A stretch of DNA of 64,000 bases. It comes from Cordilura impudica (lineage: Eukaryota > Arthropoda > Insecta > Diptera > Scathophagidae). Where the stretch lies: positions 54,737,908 through 54,801,907 of the forward strand of contig OY821521.1 of assembly GCA_963682025.1 (NCBI GenBank), read 5' to 3'. The notes under the pieces were generated by a model, which saw nothing but the letters and a program-made list of their open reading frames with translations, was not told the origin of the DNA and did not search any database. The translations under genes were made by a program, and so were the position numbers. Shown here in pieces: positions 21,017 to 36,000 of the stretch; position 1 is the stretch's first letter, and each line of letters starts with the position of its first letter.

Positions 21017-24000
21017 GTAAGTAATACATATATATTCATACTCGTATGTAAGTACGCAGATGATCCTGAAAGCATCAAACAAATTTTGTTTTCCATATTG
21101 CCTTTTCAAAAGGCATCATAATGATCAACACAATTTTGATTTCCGAAGTCGTTATTTACAATATGTGTTTGTCATGCCGCTAACTAAATATATCGCTGCG
21201 AGTTAAATCACGGCTATGCGGGTACAGCGTTTTTAAGATCATTATCATCATAACTGTGTTTTGAGATGAAAGAAAAACTAATAAAAACAAATAATTATCA
21301 TCGAAAATGAACCACTATTTCTACTCTGAACCAAGTGACTACAAAATAGGCGTTTTACTCGTAAAGCATCAACCTCATTTTCAGACATCGACAAACGCTG
21401 ATCTCGCATTTTATTTTTGAAGTGCGACATTAAAAAGAAGAAATTGTGTGCAAAATCAAGGTTGCACGGCAGAGGACCCATTAAATCGATGATTTGATCG
21501 CTCAAAAAGTCTCTTGTTTGAGCCGATCGTACAGTGGTCCGGGATGGCGCTTTATTACTAAAAGTCAAAATCTCAGTTTTTTGATTTTCCATCAAGCATC
21601 GTCGGTGTCACACATAAAAACAAATTTTCACTAATACCACCACAATGCGTGATGGTGAATTTGACAAGTGTATAGTGCCCTTAAAGGAGATATTCATATC
21701 TAGGATGGTGATGACAACTTTTATACAGCTCCATATATTTCAACCACATCTCGAAGCATACACTTGTCGTAGTAAATATGTTTTTATTAGGCTCTTTGCT
21801 GGGTCCCACCAGAGATCTAATGGTTGATGCATATAGTGCTTTACTTAATGTGGTCACAAAATTCGGTGCGGTAGTTCGTTGTGTTTATAAGCAAAATATG
21901 ACGGCTGAAGATAGTGAAATTAACCCTCCGATGAGTGACAGTTCTGAACTTCACGGCCGTGTGAAAAGGTCCCTACGGACCTTTTTTGTAAATCATGTTT
22001 TTTTTCATATAAAAATTTTTTTTTTTTATTTTTTTTTTCTTTTTATTGTTTATAACTAAATTCTACATACAAATATAATTTTTTCAATTTTTTTTTTTTT
22101 GCTTGAATTTTCTTAAGACTATTATAAAAAAGTTTAAAAATTATTGTTGTTGAGCGTGTACTTCTTGTCCCCCGCCGTGTGCGCAAGTGTTGCAGCGATG
22201 TAAAAGTGTGCTATGTTCTCCGCAAACAGCGTTGCCGCAGCCGAAGCAGTATGCCCGCGTTTTCCGCTGCCGCCCGTACTCAGAACGGCAAAGGCGACAT
22301 GACGGTCTACTTGACCTAGCCGCAAACGACGGTGCATTGCCTTCCATCGGTCTTGGTAATAATTGAAATGAAAAGAAAAATAAAAAATAAATATATATTC
22401 TGTTCTTGAATTTGAAGATGTTTTTCTTACCCTGACATCGAATGCTTCCATCGCATTGCGTATCCTTGGATATGAGGTTATATGGTTGTTCAGGGCACGT
22501 TCTTCGATATTTGGTGTGGACAATTGTTTCGTTAGCAGTAACAAGAACGACGGCCGTCTGTCACTCCTTTTTATAGGCTTCATTTCGTTGTAAATCGTAA
22601 AAGCAGCCAATGCAGCGACGTCCAGCATATTATAAAACATGGCCAACGGCCATCGATGTGTTGCTCTTTTGCAGCTGTAAGTGCCTAGCATTTGATCCAT
22701 GGTATCAACGCCGCATTTGTTGGCGTTGTAATCTAATATGGCATAGGGCTTCCGCTTCTCGGTTTGCTCGTCAACGAGGCAGGTGTAGTGCATTGTGGAG
22801 AGCACGTTCACCACTTTATATTTTTCGGCACGTATGAGCATAACGCTATATCCCCTTCGTTGAACCCAAATAATGTACTATTGATGGTGCGCTTCGGGTT
22901 CGTCTTGAACTCCTGTGGAATGAATGTTTTGTTGTAGCGCACTGTACCAACATATGCGGTCTTCCTCCTCAACAAAATACGCGCCAAGTCAAGAGTGGTA
23001 AAGAAATTATCCGCGTATATAGTACGGCCAGCATCTAAATATTTTTCCACAAGATCCAGCATTACGTTCTGCCCTTGGTTTATCTCCCGTTGTTGGTTTG
23101 GCAGTTTTCCAGAATATATCATTCCCTTCACAGGATAATAACTCTGTGAGTCGCATAACCACCATACTTTCAAACCATACTTAGCTGGCTTTGACGGAAT
23201 GTATTGTGTGAAGCGGGTCCGGCCTCTGTAAGGGAACAACTGCTCATCAACTGTTAGTGCTTCATGAGGAGTGTAAGCTGCTGCCAAGTTATGTTGCAAC
23301 ATTTGCCAAATATCGTCAATAGCCGCAGTTTTGCTGTTAATGAGTCGCTCTTGTCGATTATTTCCATTGTCGAATCGAATAAATTGCTTTATACACATGA
23401 AGCGATCGTACGACAACGCAGCTTTGTATATTGGGCCACGCGTCGCGCCCCATAATTCCTTAGCTGGTTCATGGTTTGATCTTGTGAGTCCAGCATACAA
23501 AAGAATAGCTACAAAGGCGTCAAACTCTTTCACTGTCACTGGCTTCCACTCCTTTTTCTTCGTGGGATTCGCCAAATTCCATGCAGCTGTAACCTCCCTG
23601 CCTTTACGATTTGTTTCACGTAGCACAAAGTGTATTATTTCGATTGTCATGATTGAACGCATTATTGTATAGGGGTCGTGTATATTTCCTGTTGGTCCTG
23701 GTTTCTTTCTTGTGAAGTCGACCACGTTATGATTACGACTGCGTGATGTTGGTGGTGCTTTTTTACTCCATTGGGTGCCATCTTTACCAATATAGTAACT
23801 TTCATTCGTTTCCTGTCCATCATTTTCTTCCTCTTCATCATCGTCGTCATCAGTATCTTCATTTAGCTCGACGTATCCTTCAGTTTCGGCATCTGACTCT
23901 TCAGCAGGTTGGTATGTGCGATCTTCATCATCCTCAACTTCATAATTATCAATTGCAGCAATATCAATTTCTTCATCCATGTCTTCGTCCATAAAATCAG

Positions 24001-27000
24001 CAAATCTACTATCAGCTGCACGCCTTTCATCCGCAGTCATTTGCTGGTAACGTGTACTACGGCGTACAACAATTTCAGCAACGTCCAAATTACGTGCATC
24101 TGCCATATTTATATTTTTGTTTCTATCACACACGATTTTACTCTTCGCTGTCTAAACTTTGACTGATTTGGTTTACGAAACTACAACTTCTTTTATACTC
24201 TTTCGTACGTCTACCTAAACTCAAAGACATTAGGGATGATGATAAAAACAAAAAATTCTAAGAAAAAATTCTAAGAACAAAAATACTAAGAACAAAAAAT
24301 TCGAAGAACAAAATACTAAGAACAAAAAATTCTAAGAACTGGTTTATTGCTAGTAGTATAAAATTAGAATACTGTGCCTTTCCTTGAAAGCAATAAAGTT
24401 CATGTCTTCGAATTTTTCTTAGAATTTTTTGTTTTTATCATCATCCCTAATGTCTTTGAGTTTAGGTCTTTGTGTTCACAACAAGTAAATTATGTGTTGA
24501 AACAATAAAAAAATTATAATGATGCGCAAAAACATGCATTTATTAGTGAAATTCAGTACAAGGTCCATACGGACCATTTCACACGTCCGCGTACTATTCT
24601 CACTAAAACCTCAATAACTCCTAAAGTAATGATCCGATCGGCTTTTTTCCAAAGATGCGCAACAAAATACTCTTGGAATACAGAGTAACTTTGGGGGGGT
24701 TGTAGTGGCCGAAGTAGGAGCAATTTCAGTTTGAAAAGGCAAAAAGGTCCATATGGACCTTCTCACTCATCGGAGGGTTAACCGCTTGCGACTGCGAAAA
24801 TTTGAGCCCAGGTTTGACTTTAATATTCCCACAACCAACTTTCGTTTTTGGGTGCCATTCGTGAATCGCATTACAAACGGTATTAAGGTCATTTTGAATT
24901 TAGAAAAATCTCTAAGCCATTGTAGAAGCAATTCTTTCAAATAAAGTCTATAAAAAATCGAAAAAATCAATTCTCGATCCATTTCTTCAGTTTGGTATTA
25001 AATTGGAATCTCAACAGCAGTACTTGGCGGTAAACGTGTGTTGTCTCAAATTATGAAACTGAAACTTTTAAAGCGAAAACATTAACGTACCCTCTGTTGC
25101 TGTATTATTTATACACAAACAACTTGTGTTATTAACAACTCTGTTACTTAATTTTAATTCATTAGAAATAATTCTATATTGTCATAAATTTTAATTTTAT
25201 TTTTCACTCTGTAATAAACTTTTTAATTGGATAGAACATTATGTTTAAACATTTATTTAATCGTAACTGTTTATGGGCCCAGATGCCATAACACAATGGA
25301 TATTCTTAAAGCCTCTTTCACAAAATTAAACGGTGATAACTACAATTTTTGGAAATACTAGTTGGAACTAATACTCAAACGCGAGAAATTGTGCACTGTG
25401 TTTGCAATGATCCACCTCTTCCACCAACAGCGGAATTATTTGATTGTCGGTAGAAGATACTCAATTGTTTCTTATGAAGAAGGCAGCATCAGCTCACGAG
25501 GCTTGGGGAATATTGAAATGCCACCATGAAAAGGATACTTTGGGTTCCAGTGTTCGGTTAATGCGTAAGATTTGTGGATTACGATTTTTCATGGAGCGCG
25601 ATATTTCCGAACATGTAATGGAAATGAAGGCTATGTTTAAGAAACTCGAAGCTTTGGGTAAAAAGTTACAGAGGGGTGGCTTGTTGCAATGCTGTTAAGC
25701 AGTTTGCCTTTAACTTCTGATACGCTGGTAGCAGCTTAAGAAGCACGTTAGTTGGAAGAATTAACTTTAAAGATAGTTGAAAGCAGTTTAATTGAAGAAT
25801 ATCGTCGCCAAGAAAAATATTCGGAATCAAATTCTGCCATGAAATCTTCCTCACGTGTTTGACATAAGCAGAAAATTTGTCATCATTGCAAGTTGAACGA
25901 CCACATTACGAAAAATTGTTGGAAGCTAAAGAAAAATAAAACTAGTGTGATAGTGAGTGAATCCAATGATGGTCATATGTGTTTTGGGCTAATGAATGAA
26001 AAAGGCAGCTGTATTTTGGATTCCGGAGCAACATGCCACATAAGTACAAGGTTTTCCGATTTTGTTTCTATTAATAAATCAGTTCAAGAAACTGTAACTG
26101 TGGCTAATGGTCAAACAATAAAATCAAATGGTAAAGGTTTGTGTAAAATTGTGATAGTGAACAGTAGCGGGCAAAAGCAAACTATAGATGTGAAGGATGT
26201 TCTTTTCATCCCATCCTTCCATGGTAATCTCCTATCAGTTAATAAAATTTTGAAGAACGAATAGTTTTCCACGTAACCTTATGTAGTATTCAATATAGTT
26301 GTGGCAAGGAGATTGCAGTTGGGGATAACAGGAATGATTTGTTTATCTTACGCCAAGTTCAAGTCAAACAAGCTATGATTGCTGAATGTAAAATGCAAAT
26401 GCTGAATGTCAACATTAGTGGCGTAGTGGAAAATGCAACAAGGAAAAAGGGTAAGGGATTTTAGTATTATTGTTTGTGGGGTTAGAGAACAGTGTGAAGT
26501 TTCTATTAGAAGTAAAATGGTCAAAAGTCCATTTAAAATATCAAATTCCGTATCCAAGAGTTTAATGGATTTAGACGTCTTTGGTCCCATGCAGACACCT
26601 ACAGTAAGCGGTTTTCGTTAATTCGTCGCATTCATAGATGACTGTAGTCGATATACCGTAGTTTATTTACTTCACAATAAAAGTGAAGTTTTCAATAAGA
26701 CAAAATTATATTTGGAAATGGTTAAGAATAAATTCATGCGTTACCCAAAAGTTTTGAGATCAGATGACGAAGGAGAGTATAAATCTCATAAAATAAAGGA
26801 ACATTTGGAAAAAAAAAATAGAGGTAATCAAACAATTTACGGTTCCTTATAATCCTTAGCAAAACGAGATAGCTGAGAGAAAAATAGATCTACTGGAAAT
26901 GGTCAGGTGTTTAATAGTTGATGCTGAAGTACCCAACTATCTCTGGGGTGAAGCTATTATGACAACAAACTATTTACAAAATCGAGTAAATTCCAGTTCT

Positions 27001-30000
27001 ATCTCTACAACTCCATTTGAATTATGGGAAGGAAGGAAACCTGATATAACCAATTTGAAAATATTTGGCTTAAAGGCATATGCTTTAGTCCTAAAGAAAA
27101 ATTAAAAAAAAAACTAAATAACAGAAGCCGATAATATCGATTACTTGACTTAGCAACAAATAAAATTTTTATTAGCGGAGACGTGAATTTAATAGAAACT
27201 AAAAGAAATACTTGGTTTAATTCAGAAAGAAATTCAGGAAATAATAAATTCAGTTCTGAGATACTAGTAGAAGATATTTGCTCTAAGGGTGCAGAAGGTA
27301 TCGTGTTTGAACAATAAAGTTAGAATGATAGTATCGCGGAAGAAATTGTGGCCTCAGATGATAATTAATTTTGTAGCATTGATGACTGTATAGAAAGTCA
27401 AATTAAGGTAGAAGAAACGCTTGCAACTGAGAGTCCCGTTGCTGATAGTCCGCTTCCAGAACCCATTGAAACAGAAAGTACAGTTAGAAGATCCACTAGA
27501 AGTACCAGAGGAAAGAAACCAAATATTCTAACTTTAAAAACTAGTACTGATATTATAGAAGCTAAAGGTGCGTTCAGACTACGCAAATATTTGCTAGAGT
27601 TAAAAAGAGGATGGTTGTATATGTAGATGTTAAATCTGCATTTTTCAATGGTGTACTAGAAAACAATATATGTATGAAGCAGCCGCCAGGTGTTTGCAAA
27701 TTGAACAAAAGTTTATATGGTCGTAAACAAGCGGCGAATGTCTGGAATAAAGCTCTTCACAATGTTTTACTTAAAGCTAGTTTTACACAAAGTAAAGCAA
27801 ATTCTTGCCTCTATAAAAAATCTCTCGTCGACGAAGGGCATATTTATATATTAATTTACGTCGATGATATTTTGATAGGCGTCAATGACAAAAAATATAT
27901 CGATGAAATTGAAAAATTATTGAATAAAAATTTTGATATTAACAGTCTCGGAGAAATTCATCATTATCTCGGTCTGGAAATTATAAGAGATAAAAATTAC
28001 AATTTTTGTATTCGGCAAAAAATTTTAATTTATTTTTTCACTCTGTATAAACTGTTCAATTGGATAGAAATTGTGTTTTAAACATTTATTTAATCGTAAC
28101 ACCCTCGTTAAAATAAAACGTTTAAATTTGTTCGTGACGCGTCAGTCTGATTAATAGATTTTAAGTCATTCCCAACGTGGATAATATAAATTTCATCGCC
28201 CTGGCTTCGTTTATCTGTTGTCCATAGTCTGTTAAACGCCTAGCTCAGTATGGCTCGTTTTATAACCTGTTAACTCGATACTTCTCATTACCGTCTGTAG
28301 TGTGAATAATTCGAAAACGTACATTCGAAATATGTTTGAATAAACTTCTTTCATCATAGCGTACTTACATTAATTATTATTATTTTTGTTTTATTTTTTT
28401 TAGGTAGTTATGTGAATCGTGTAAGAATTATAAAACCCAGTGAATTTGATGTATTTATTGTTCTCGAATTTCCATATGAAATTGAAACTGTCTTGGATAG
28501 AGATCGTGCTGGATTCGTACATATAGATCTAGAAGCAACTTTGAATTCTCTCTCAGAAGATCCAAATTATTATGATGTTTATGATACATTTTACGACTTA
28601 GTTAATAATCGTTACATGTTAAAACGTACCAGTTTCCAATGGTGGATACACGATATTATAGAGGAAGTTCGTGAAACTTATGGCAATCCATATGGTTACA
28701 ATATTGAATATAATAAACGCAATGTAGCCCATACTTTGTTTGTGACCGACTTGTATTCTTCAAAAACGGTATCAATTGATTTTGTGCCAGCTATTCGACT
28801 GGATCAAGAGAACTGGATGCATATTAGACATTATCCACCATATGATTTTGAATATTCAGATGATTTTCTTGCAATACCAAAATACTTAAATGTCGGCAAA
28901 CATTGTAACAAAAAGTTAACCTTTCAGCTGGTTAATCCCGAGGCGGAGCGCGAAATATTATGGGATCAACAAAATTTAAAAGTCGCTTATCGACTATTGA
29001 AATCTTTACGTAACCGTTACAAGTTACATCGCATCAAAAGTTATTTTCTTACCACCATTTTTCTTTGGGAGGTTCAAGAACGTGGACTTGAATATTGGCA
29101 GCTGCCTATTAGTTATATCTTCGTTGATGTGAGTTAAACTGTTTTCTAGTGATCTGGAAAAGATGTACCGTTTTTTTTATTTTTTATTTATGAAAAAGCG
29201 AAAGTTATATTTAAAATGCTCTTAAATTGAGGAGTATTCTTTCATAAGACACGTTCCAAAATTCATAACTAAGATTAAATCAAATAGTATACTCGTACCC
29301 TATTCTAATCTGTGGTCAGGGTAAGATGAGTTTGTGCTGATGCTTGTAACTACCAAAAATATTGGTCTAAGACTCATCTTTTATTACACCGATCGAGTTA
29401 TAATCATTTTATGAGTCGATTTAGCGATGTTCGTCCGTCTGACTATCTGTCCGTCCGTCCATCCGTCTGTCTGTATGTGTGTCCATGTAATCAAGCTACT
29501 GGCCTAAATCTGAAGATATTTTGATCAAATTTTTTATATAAGTTTTTTTGTATGCCATGGAGCGATCGCTATGGAAATTGGTGAAAATCGACTAAAAATC
29601 CCTAAGATCCACATTATCATTTCGATAAGCTTTACCTGCAAAGCAGGTAAACTTAGTTACGAATACTTAAGCACCTTTTTTACCAACGACCTCTCAATTA
29701 AGCAAGAGCTAGGTGTGGCAATAACTAACGAAAATAACTGCGAAAATATTACAACAGTAACAGGCACCGAGTTAAATAAGAAATCAAATCACTTAAGTCT
29801 AAGAAGTCAACTGGGTATGACTTAATGACGGCTGACCTCTTCAAAAACTTACCACAGCTTAATGCAGCTAAAAAACTTAGCAGAAAAACTATGCGTAGAA
29901 ACCCAGTCAAAACTTTAAAAAAAAATGCATGTTAATTACAGTACTAATTGAAAAATGAAAAATAGTTTATATAAAGACCCAGTTTTTTTTTCTATAAAAT

Positions 30001-33000
30001 TCCCATCTGCTTTAAATTTTACAAATGTGATAAAGGGAAAACACAGTTTCAAAATAATGTTTTGCATGGTATTTACAAGCGAGATTTTCTGTTAAAAAGT
30101 TTTTTGACTTCGAAGTTTAAAGTCTACAATGGGTAAAAAAAAACAATGAAATAGACCCTGTCGAAAGAAAAAGATACTAAAACAGCGAGAAGGGTAGTCG
30201 CATATTTTAATTCCACCGGCTCTATATTGAAACCAGGAAAAAACCCAGATAAAGTAAACTCCTATAGACCCATTTCATTATTGCTATTAATAGGTAAACC
30301 GTTTGAGAAATTAATATGTAAAAGATTAAAGTCTATAATTCCCTGTCACCAATTCTGATCTCGTGAGAAACACTCAACAATCGAACAATATATAGAATAA
30401 CCCATTCGAAAGAAATCTCTCTAAAAAGGAGTATTCTTAGATGTTTCAAAATCATTCGATGGTGAACGGCATGATGGACTTATTTACACATTATTTCATT
30501 ATAATAACTTCCTCGGCTGACCTTGCAGTAGCCCATACGATCAATCCAAATCGCTGCTGCGCGGTGGCCAATGCACATTGCCGAAATGGCTAATAACTCG
30601 ATTTTCGAACTTGCCTCGCAAAAAATCGATTATATCACGACATGTGTGGCATGGCGCGCCGTCCTGTTAAAACCAATTTTGTCCAGATCCATATATTCGT
30701 AAATGTGCCACAAATAATCAGTTATCACCGTTCACTTTAACACATTTGCCTTCCGCATCTTCGAAGAAAATAGATCAATGATACCGCCGGTCCAAACACC
30801 ACACCAAACAGTACATACGTTCAGGGTGCGTTGGCTTTTCAGCAGTCGTGTGGTTTTTTAGTGCCGCAGATGCGACAATTGTTCTTGTTGACGTCAGCAT
30901 AAAGGTGAAAAAGAGCTTCGTTAGAAAAGATGCTCCTCTTCTTCCAAGTGTTCCGTAGCCCAATTAGAGAACTGAAAACGTTGCGGATGGTCGCGCAGCA
31001 TCAGCTCCAACGAAAAAGTGAGTGATATGTTCAATTCCTGAAAGCGATGGCGAGTTGAGGTGCTTGATTGTTCTTGCACACTCTGGGCACGAGCACGAGA
31101 GCGTGTAGTTTTATCTAATAACTCATTTTCACGCATACTTTTGACAAAATGGTCCACATATTGTCTGGAAGGCTCTTCTTCTTTACCGATTTTTGACCGT
31201 AATTTGCTTACACTTCCGATAGAAGATTCACCAACACTGTGTATATCGATTCATTTCGTAAACCTCATACTAACTCATAAAACAGCTGACATTGGTGTTG
31301 TCGGACTCAAAATAACCAGTAGTTCAAAATGCAAAACTTATACGTTCTACTCTGTTTAATATCTTCGTAAGACGTTAGATGTAAAAATTCATCGGAAGGA
31401 ACACGTGAAAAAGAAAAAAGATGAACTAGAATTAAAATACAAAAAGATGAGTTGGATTATAGATAGAAACTCCAAACTCTCTGTACACATCAAAATTATG
31501 CTGTACAAGCAGCTGCTGAAACCAGTCTGGACCTATTTAATCCAAGTCTGGGGATGTGCAAAAAATTCCATCATACAACAAATACAAACATTCCAAAATA
31601 AAGTTTTAATGAATATTGGTAATGCCCCACTGAGTCATACCAATAAAGAAATTCCCGAGTTTCTTAATACTTCGGGTCTAGTAAGAAGGCTTATTCGCTA
31701 AAACCCCATGATCTTGTAGGTCGACTCAACCCGGATTGAGTTTATTTATTAAACTACTATGTATGTACCCGTTAATGTTAAATATTATAATTAGAACTAA
31801 ACTTTTAGTTAGTCTGTATAGACTACTCGAAGTATAAAAAAATATATATATACAGTGCCAGCTCGCTAATCCTAATTAATGATTGCAGACCCTTATTCGG
31901 ATAGACTGTTATTATGTATCATATTTCAGCAACACTATTTTCGAAAATAAAACACAAGCCAGTATTTCAAAACAAATTTAAATTTATTTTTATATATCAA
32001 GAAAGAAAAATATTAATGCTTTTAAAATTACATATTATATTTCTTTAAAAAAATTTGTAATTTAAGTTTGTTGCTCTTGCACTGCACATGCTTCAAAATC
32101 TTTATTCCGCATTACTTTGATCTTCAATATATAATCTGTTTGTATACGCCGTTCCTTTGCTATGTTTCTATGTCTTCTGAATCTGATTCTGAACTACTGC
32201 ACAAGGTATTGCCAGAGTTAATAATCCAACCAAGAATTTCATCTTCAGAAATTTGCACGACATTATTGCAGCTAAATAAGTTTGTTATTGTGCTAAATTC
32301 TTTCAGTTTCAAAACAATCCGCAGAGTCAATCTCAGGCTATTCTTATTGTAATAATGATAGTGGGATGTTATCCTCTGAAGCCATCTCTTAGAATGAATA
32401 TGCTTCCAACAAGAATTTATAGAAGAATTGGGTACCCTGTCCCAAGATCGCTTAAGCAATTCACAAGCGTCCTTTAAGCTGAATTGTTTCAAAAATTTGT
32501 CTGAATCGTCCGCTACAGAATTTACAAATTGACACAAGAGATCTTTTTTTTTAATACAGTTTAGTAAGTCATATCGCATTCTGATACATGGGTTGGACAA
32601 TACTAGTACAATTTGTAGGTAAAAACGTAGTTTTATATTGCCCACATTCAGCGGATCGCCATGGCATTTTGCATTATCCCCTAGCAATTAAACTTTTTGA
32701 GCATAGTATTTTCAATTTGATTGTTTTTTACCAGTGGTATAAATGATTTAATAAACCATTCAGTAAAAAGGTGTGTTGACATCCATCCATTTTTCGATGA
32801 GTAATATTCAACAATATATTGTTTTTTAAACGAACGTGGGTTTTTTAACCTCCCCACAACAACAATGTTAAGCTTCTGACTTTCAAATGTATTAGCACAA
32901 CACAAGAAGGTTATTTTCTTTTTGCTAATTTTGGTACCCGGAGCTGATTTTTGTTTACAATGCCCTAACGTTTTGCCTGGAAACATTTTACAAAAAAAAA

Positions 33001-36000
33001 CCATATTCATCAGCGTTATAAATCGTTGTTAAACTTTTGCAACCATCCGTCACTGGCTTTAAATGATTGATTTGGATAAATTTTTTGATAAAGTGAAGTT
33101 GTGAAGCTTTAAAAGAAAAGAGTAAAGCCTTGCGTGAAATTGGCGAAATTTTCGGTAGGAACCACTGCGCAATAAAACAAAATGGTTGATTAATACGTCA
33201 AACACTATCAGGTTGAAGATTTACCGAGATCTGGACGCCCAAAGTAACTTAGTGGTACTGAAGTTAGAGCTGTAGTAAGAGAAGTAAAGACATATCCAAC
33301 CTAAAGTGCAGTTTAAATGTGCGGCAAACCAGTAAGTTCAAGTACACTAAGGAGATCGCTTTCAAAAATGGCCTACATGGAAGAATACCATGCTAGAAAG
33401 CATAGATATTCAAGGGGAATCAGAGCAAGCTCATGAATTTCGTTAAAAAATGCAAAAATGAAGGACAATGTTGGCCCTAGCGTCGAGAAATAAGGCATGG
33501 CTGGTAACTGGAACTCCCAACAACGATCTGAAGCATGCATCTAAAATTGTAAAAGAGTGTTTACTTTCTTTTGACGCTCACAGTACATATATGATCAATA
33601 TCAATCATAGTACGCTCTGCATCTCAATATGTACCGTTAGTTGTCAAAGTCCATTTAAGGGTTAAAAAAAATCATTGGAAACATAGACAGCAATAAAAAA
33701 AACAGGGAGATAGGATTGTAAATTCTAAGAAGAAGAAGTTAATTTTTTTGCGCAAAAAATTAAATTAAAATTTATAAATATTAACATCGGAAAATCATCA
33801 TAGTGAAATGATGGGAGAAGAGGCCATGGATGATGGCGCTCAATTTAGTAGCCTGAAAAGGAAGAAAAGACTCGACGATTCCCAGGAAAATATTGACGTA
33901 ACATCCTTTGATGTTAACAACCAAAACCGCTTTTCTATTCTGGGAGATCTGGATTTTCAAACTACAAACGTCATGAGCAGCAGAATCACCAACCTTAAGA
34001 ACACCAATGTTGCCGCTGTCAACTCAACAAATGCAACTTTTATAGAGCCGAGGAAAAAGCTTTGTCCGCCGATTTTTATTTTTGACCAGGACATTAAAGC
34101 CTTAGCCGCCCAATTGGAGGCGAGAACACCGAAGATTTCCTTCAGAATTAAAAACGTAATCCGCCGTAAAAGCAAAATATATTTTACAGATGCAGGTGTG
34201 CATTCTGAAATGATGGCCATTTTGAGAGAAAAGCGAGTTAATTCTTATTCTTTTACGCCAAAAGAATTAAAACAAGTGTCGTTGGTTCTTCGTGGACTCG
34301 ACTATAGAACCTCAACCGATGAAATAAAGCAAAACTGGAACAAGAGGTCCCAGGAGTGGTGGCAAAAGTCTCAAATTTTTCTACGGCACACTCATTCAAA
34401 AATAATTATGATACTGGTCTCTACCTAGTGACTCTCTACCCTGGGAAAAATAAAGATGATGTTAAACACATCAAAATAGTTGCAAGCCAGGTTGTCTCGT
34501 GGGAGAAGCCTAATAACAAGAAAAAAGAAATTCAATGTCGTCGTTGCCAACACTGGGGACACATCTCAAAAAACTGTAATGCAGAATTTAAGTGTGAAAT
34601 GCGACCAGAAACATGAACCTGGCAATTGCATGTTACAGAATCAGGATGGCAACCAACCAACGTGCGTGAATTGCAGCGAAGTCGGTCATCCAGCTAATTC
34701 CAAGAGGAAAAAGAAATTGCTAGTCGCAATGTCAAGAGAATCGCGAACTCATATATTTCGCTGGGTAAGTCGTTTGCTAACCTGTTTAACCAAAATACTA
34801 ACACCAACACTGAGAAAAAATCCGTTGTTGATGAGTTTCTTAAGCTAGCCAGCTACTTTTTGCAGCCCGAATAACTAACAATTGAGCAGGAAATTGAAAA
34901 GTTTCTTAGAGAGTACCGCCTTATGTCAAAGGCAGACGCAAAGGCAGAATTTTTTCGTCTGTACAATAAAATTAAAAATGCTCCCTAAACATCTAAACTT
35001 CATGACATTCAATGTGCGGTCACTGGTTGACAGAGGCCGGCAAATCGAACTTTTTAATACCCTACGCTATTATAAAATTGACATTGCCTTTGTGCAAGAA
35101 TGCCACCTTAGAGGAAACATGCGAATATCTATTGACGGCTATAATTTTTTCTATGATAAATCCCCCCTTGGTGTGGCTATTTTATTGAAAAACACAATCT
35201 CATTTGAAAGGGTATTTATTGACGTCTCCCAATTCAACGCCACTTTTATTCAAATTGAAATTAAAATCAACAGCAGCATTAAAAAAATCCTAGCTGGTTC
35301 CATCTATGTCCCCACAAATCTTCCTCGAGATGCTTTAGGTATCGGACTTAATTCAATCTTAGATGCTGCATGTAGCTATGATTCTGTGATCCTAGGTGGT
35401 GATCTCAACGCTAAAAATACGGCATGGGGCGACCATTCTGAAAATACAAATGGAAAATCTTTGTTTAACTGGCTTCATGATCATACCCTTGATATTACTC
35501 GCATTTGCGACAGTAAGCCGACTTACCCCAATGGCAACTCCTTTTTAGACCACTTTCTTCTCATTTCCCACTTAGTAAACATGGAATCTCCAAATTTTAA
35601 AGTGTCCAGTCTGGCAACGTTCTCGGACCATTTTCCTCTAAAAATGGAACTGAGTTTGGCAAACGCTGATTTTTCCCTAAGATCTCCTCGTTTTTATACT
35701 TCATTTAAAAACACTAACTGGAACAATTTCAGACGAGATATTGATACTGCCCTCACCTCTATAATGCCTCCTGATTATGAAATTCTTGAAAATAATGAAA
35801 TTGATGCACTTATTAACGAATTCAATGTGATCATAAATTCAACCAGCACCAGGCATTCAGAAAAAATTGAAGTAAAACCCAATAAAACACCTTTACCTGA
35901 AAATATAAAGAAAATGTTCCGTGTGAAACATCAGTGGCAAAAAGAACTCAAAAAAATATACCATCGCTACGGAGATAGATCAAGCACGGAGTACAACATT

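Larger units (their letters stand above)
21924..24777 (-). mobile_element. piggyBac-type transposon
   Basis: A 2854-bp element bounded by ccctccgatgagtga on the left and tcactcatcggaggg on the right, with exact TTAA duplications (21920-21923 and 24778-24781). A subterminal short palindrome, aaggtccctacggacctt (left) and aaggtccatatggacctt (right), repeats inside both ends. It sits in intron 1 of the cGAS-like gene with its transposase on the minus strand and contains a nested MITE at 24214-24466. Confidence 0.95.
29630..31850 (+). pseudogene. Jockey-like LINE reverse transcriptase relic in three pieces
   Basis: Piece 1 (29630-29873) ends KKSTGYDLMTADLFKNLPQL, the start of a non-LTR reverse transcriptase. 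Piece 2 (about 30200-30520) has VNSYRPISLLLLIGKPFEKL and FLDVSKSFDGERHD, with stops. Piece 3 (about 31370-31701) has KKMSWIIDRNSKLS, KIMLYKQLLKPVWTYLIQVW and TFQNKVLMNIGNAP, the usual thumb-region pattern. A Tc1 end separates pieces 1 and 2, and a DDE transposase relic separates pieces 2 and 3. The YADD box is lost in the second gap. An AT-rich tail follows to 31850. It is a dead insertion in intron 2. Confidence 0.8.

Noticed and set aside
23662..24166. Several plus-strand and shifted frames over the piggyBac 5' region
   Set aside because: Shadows of the acidic, codon-repetitive N-terminus of the minus-strand transposase.
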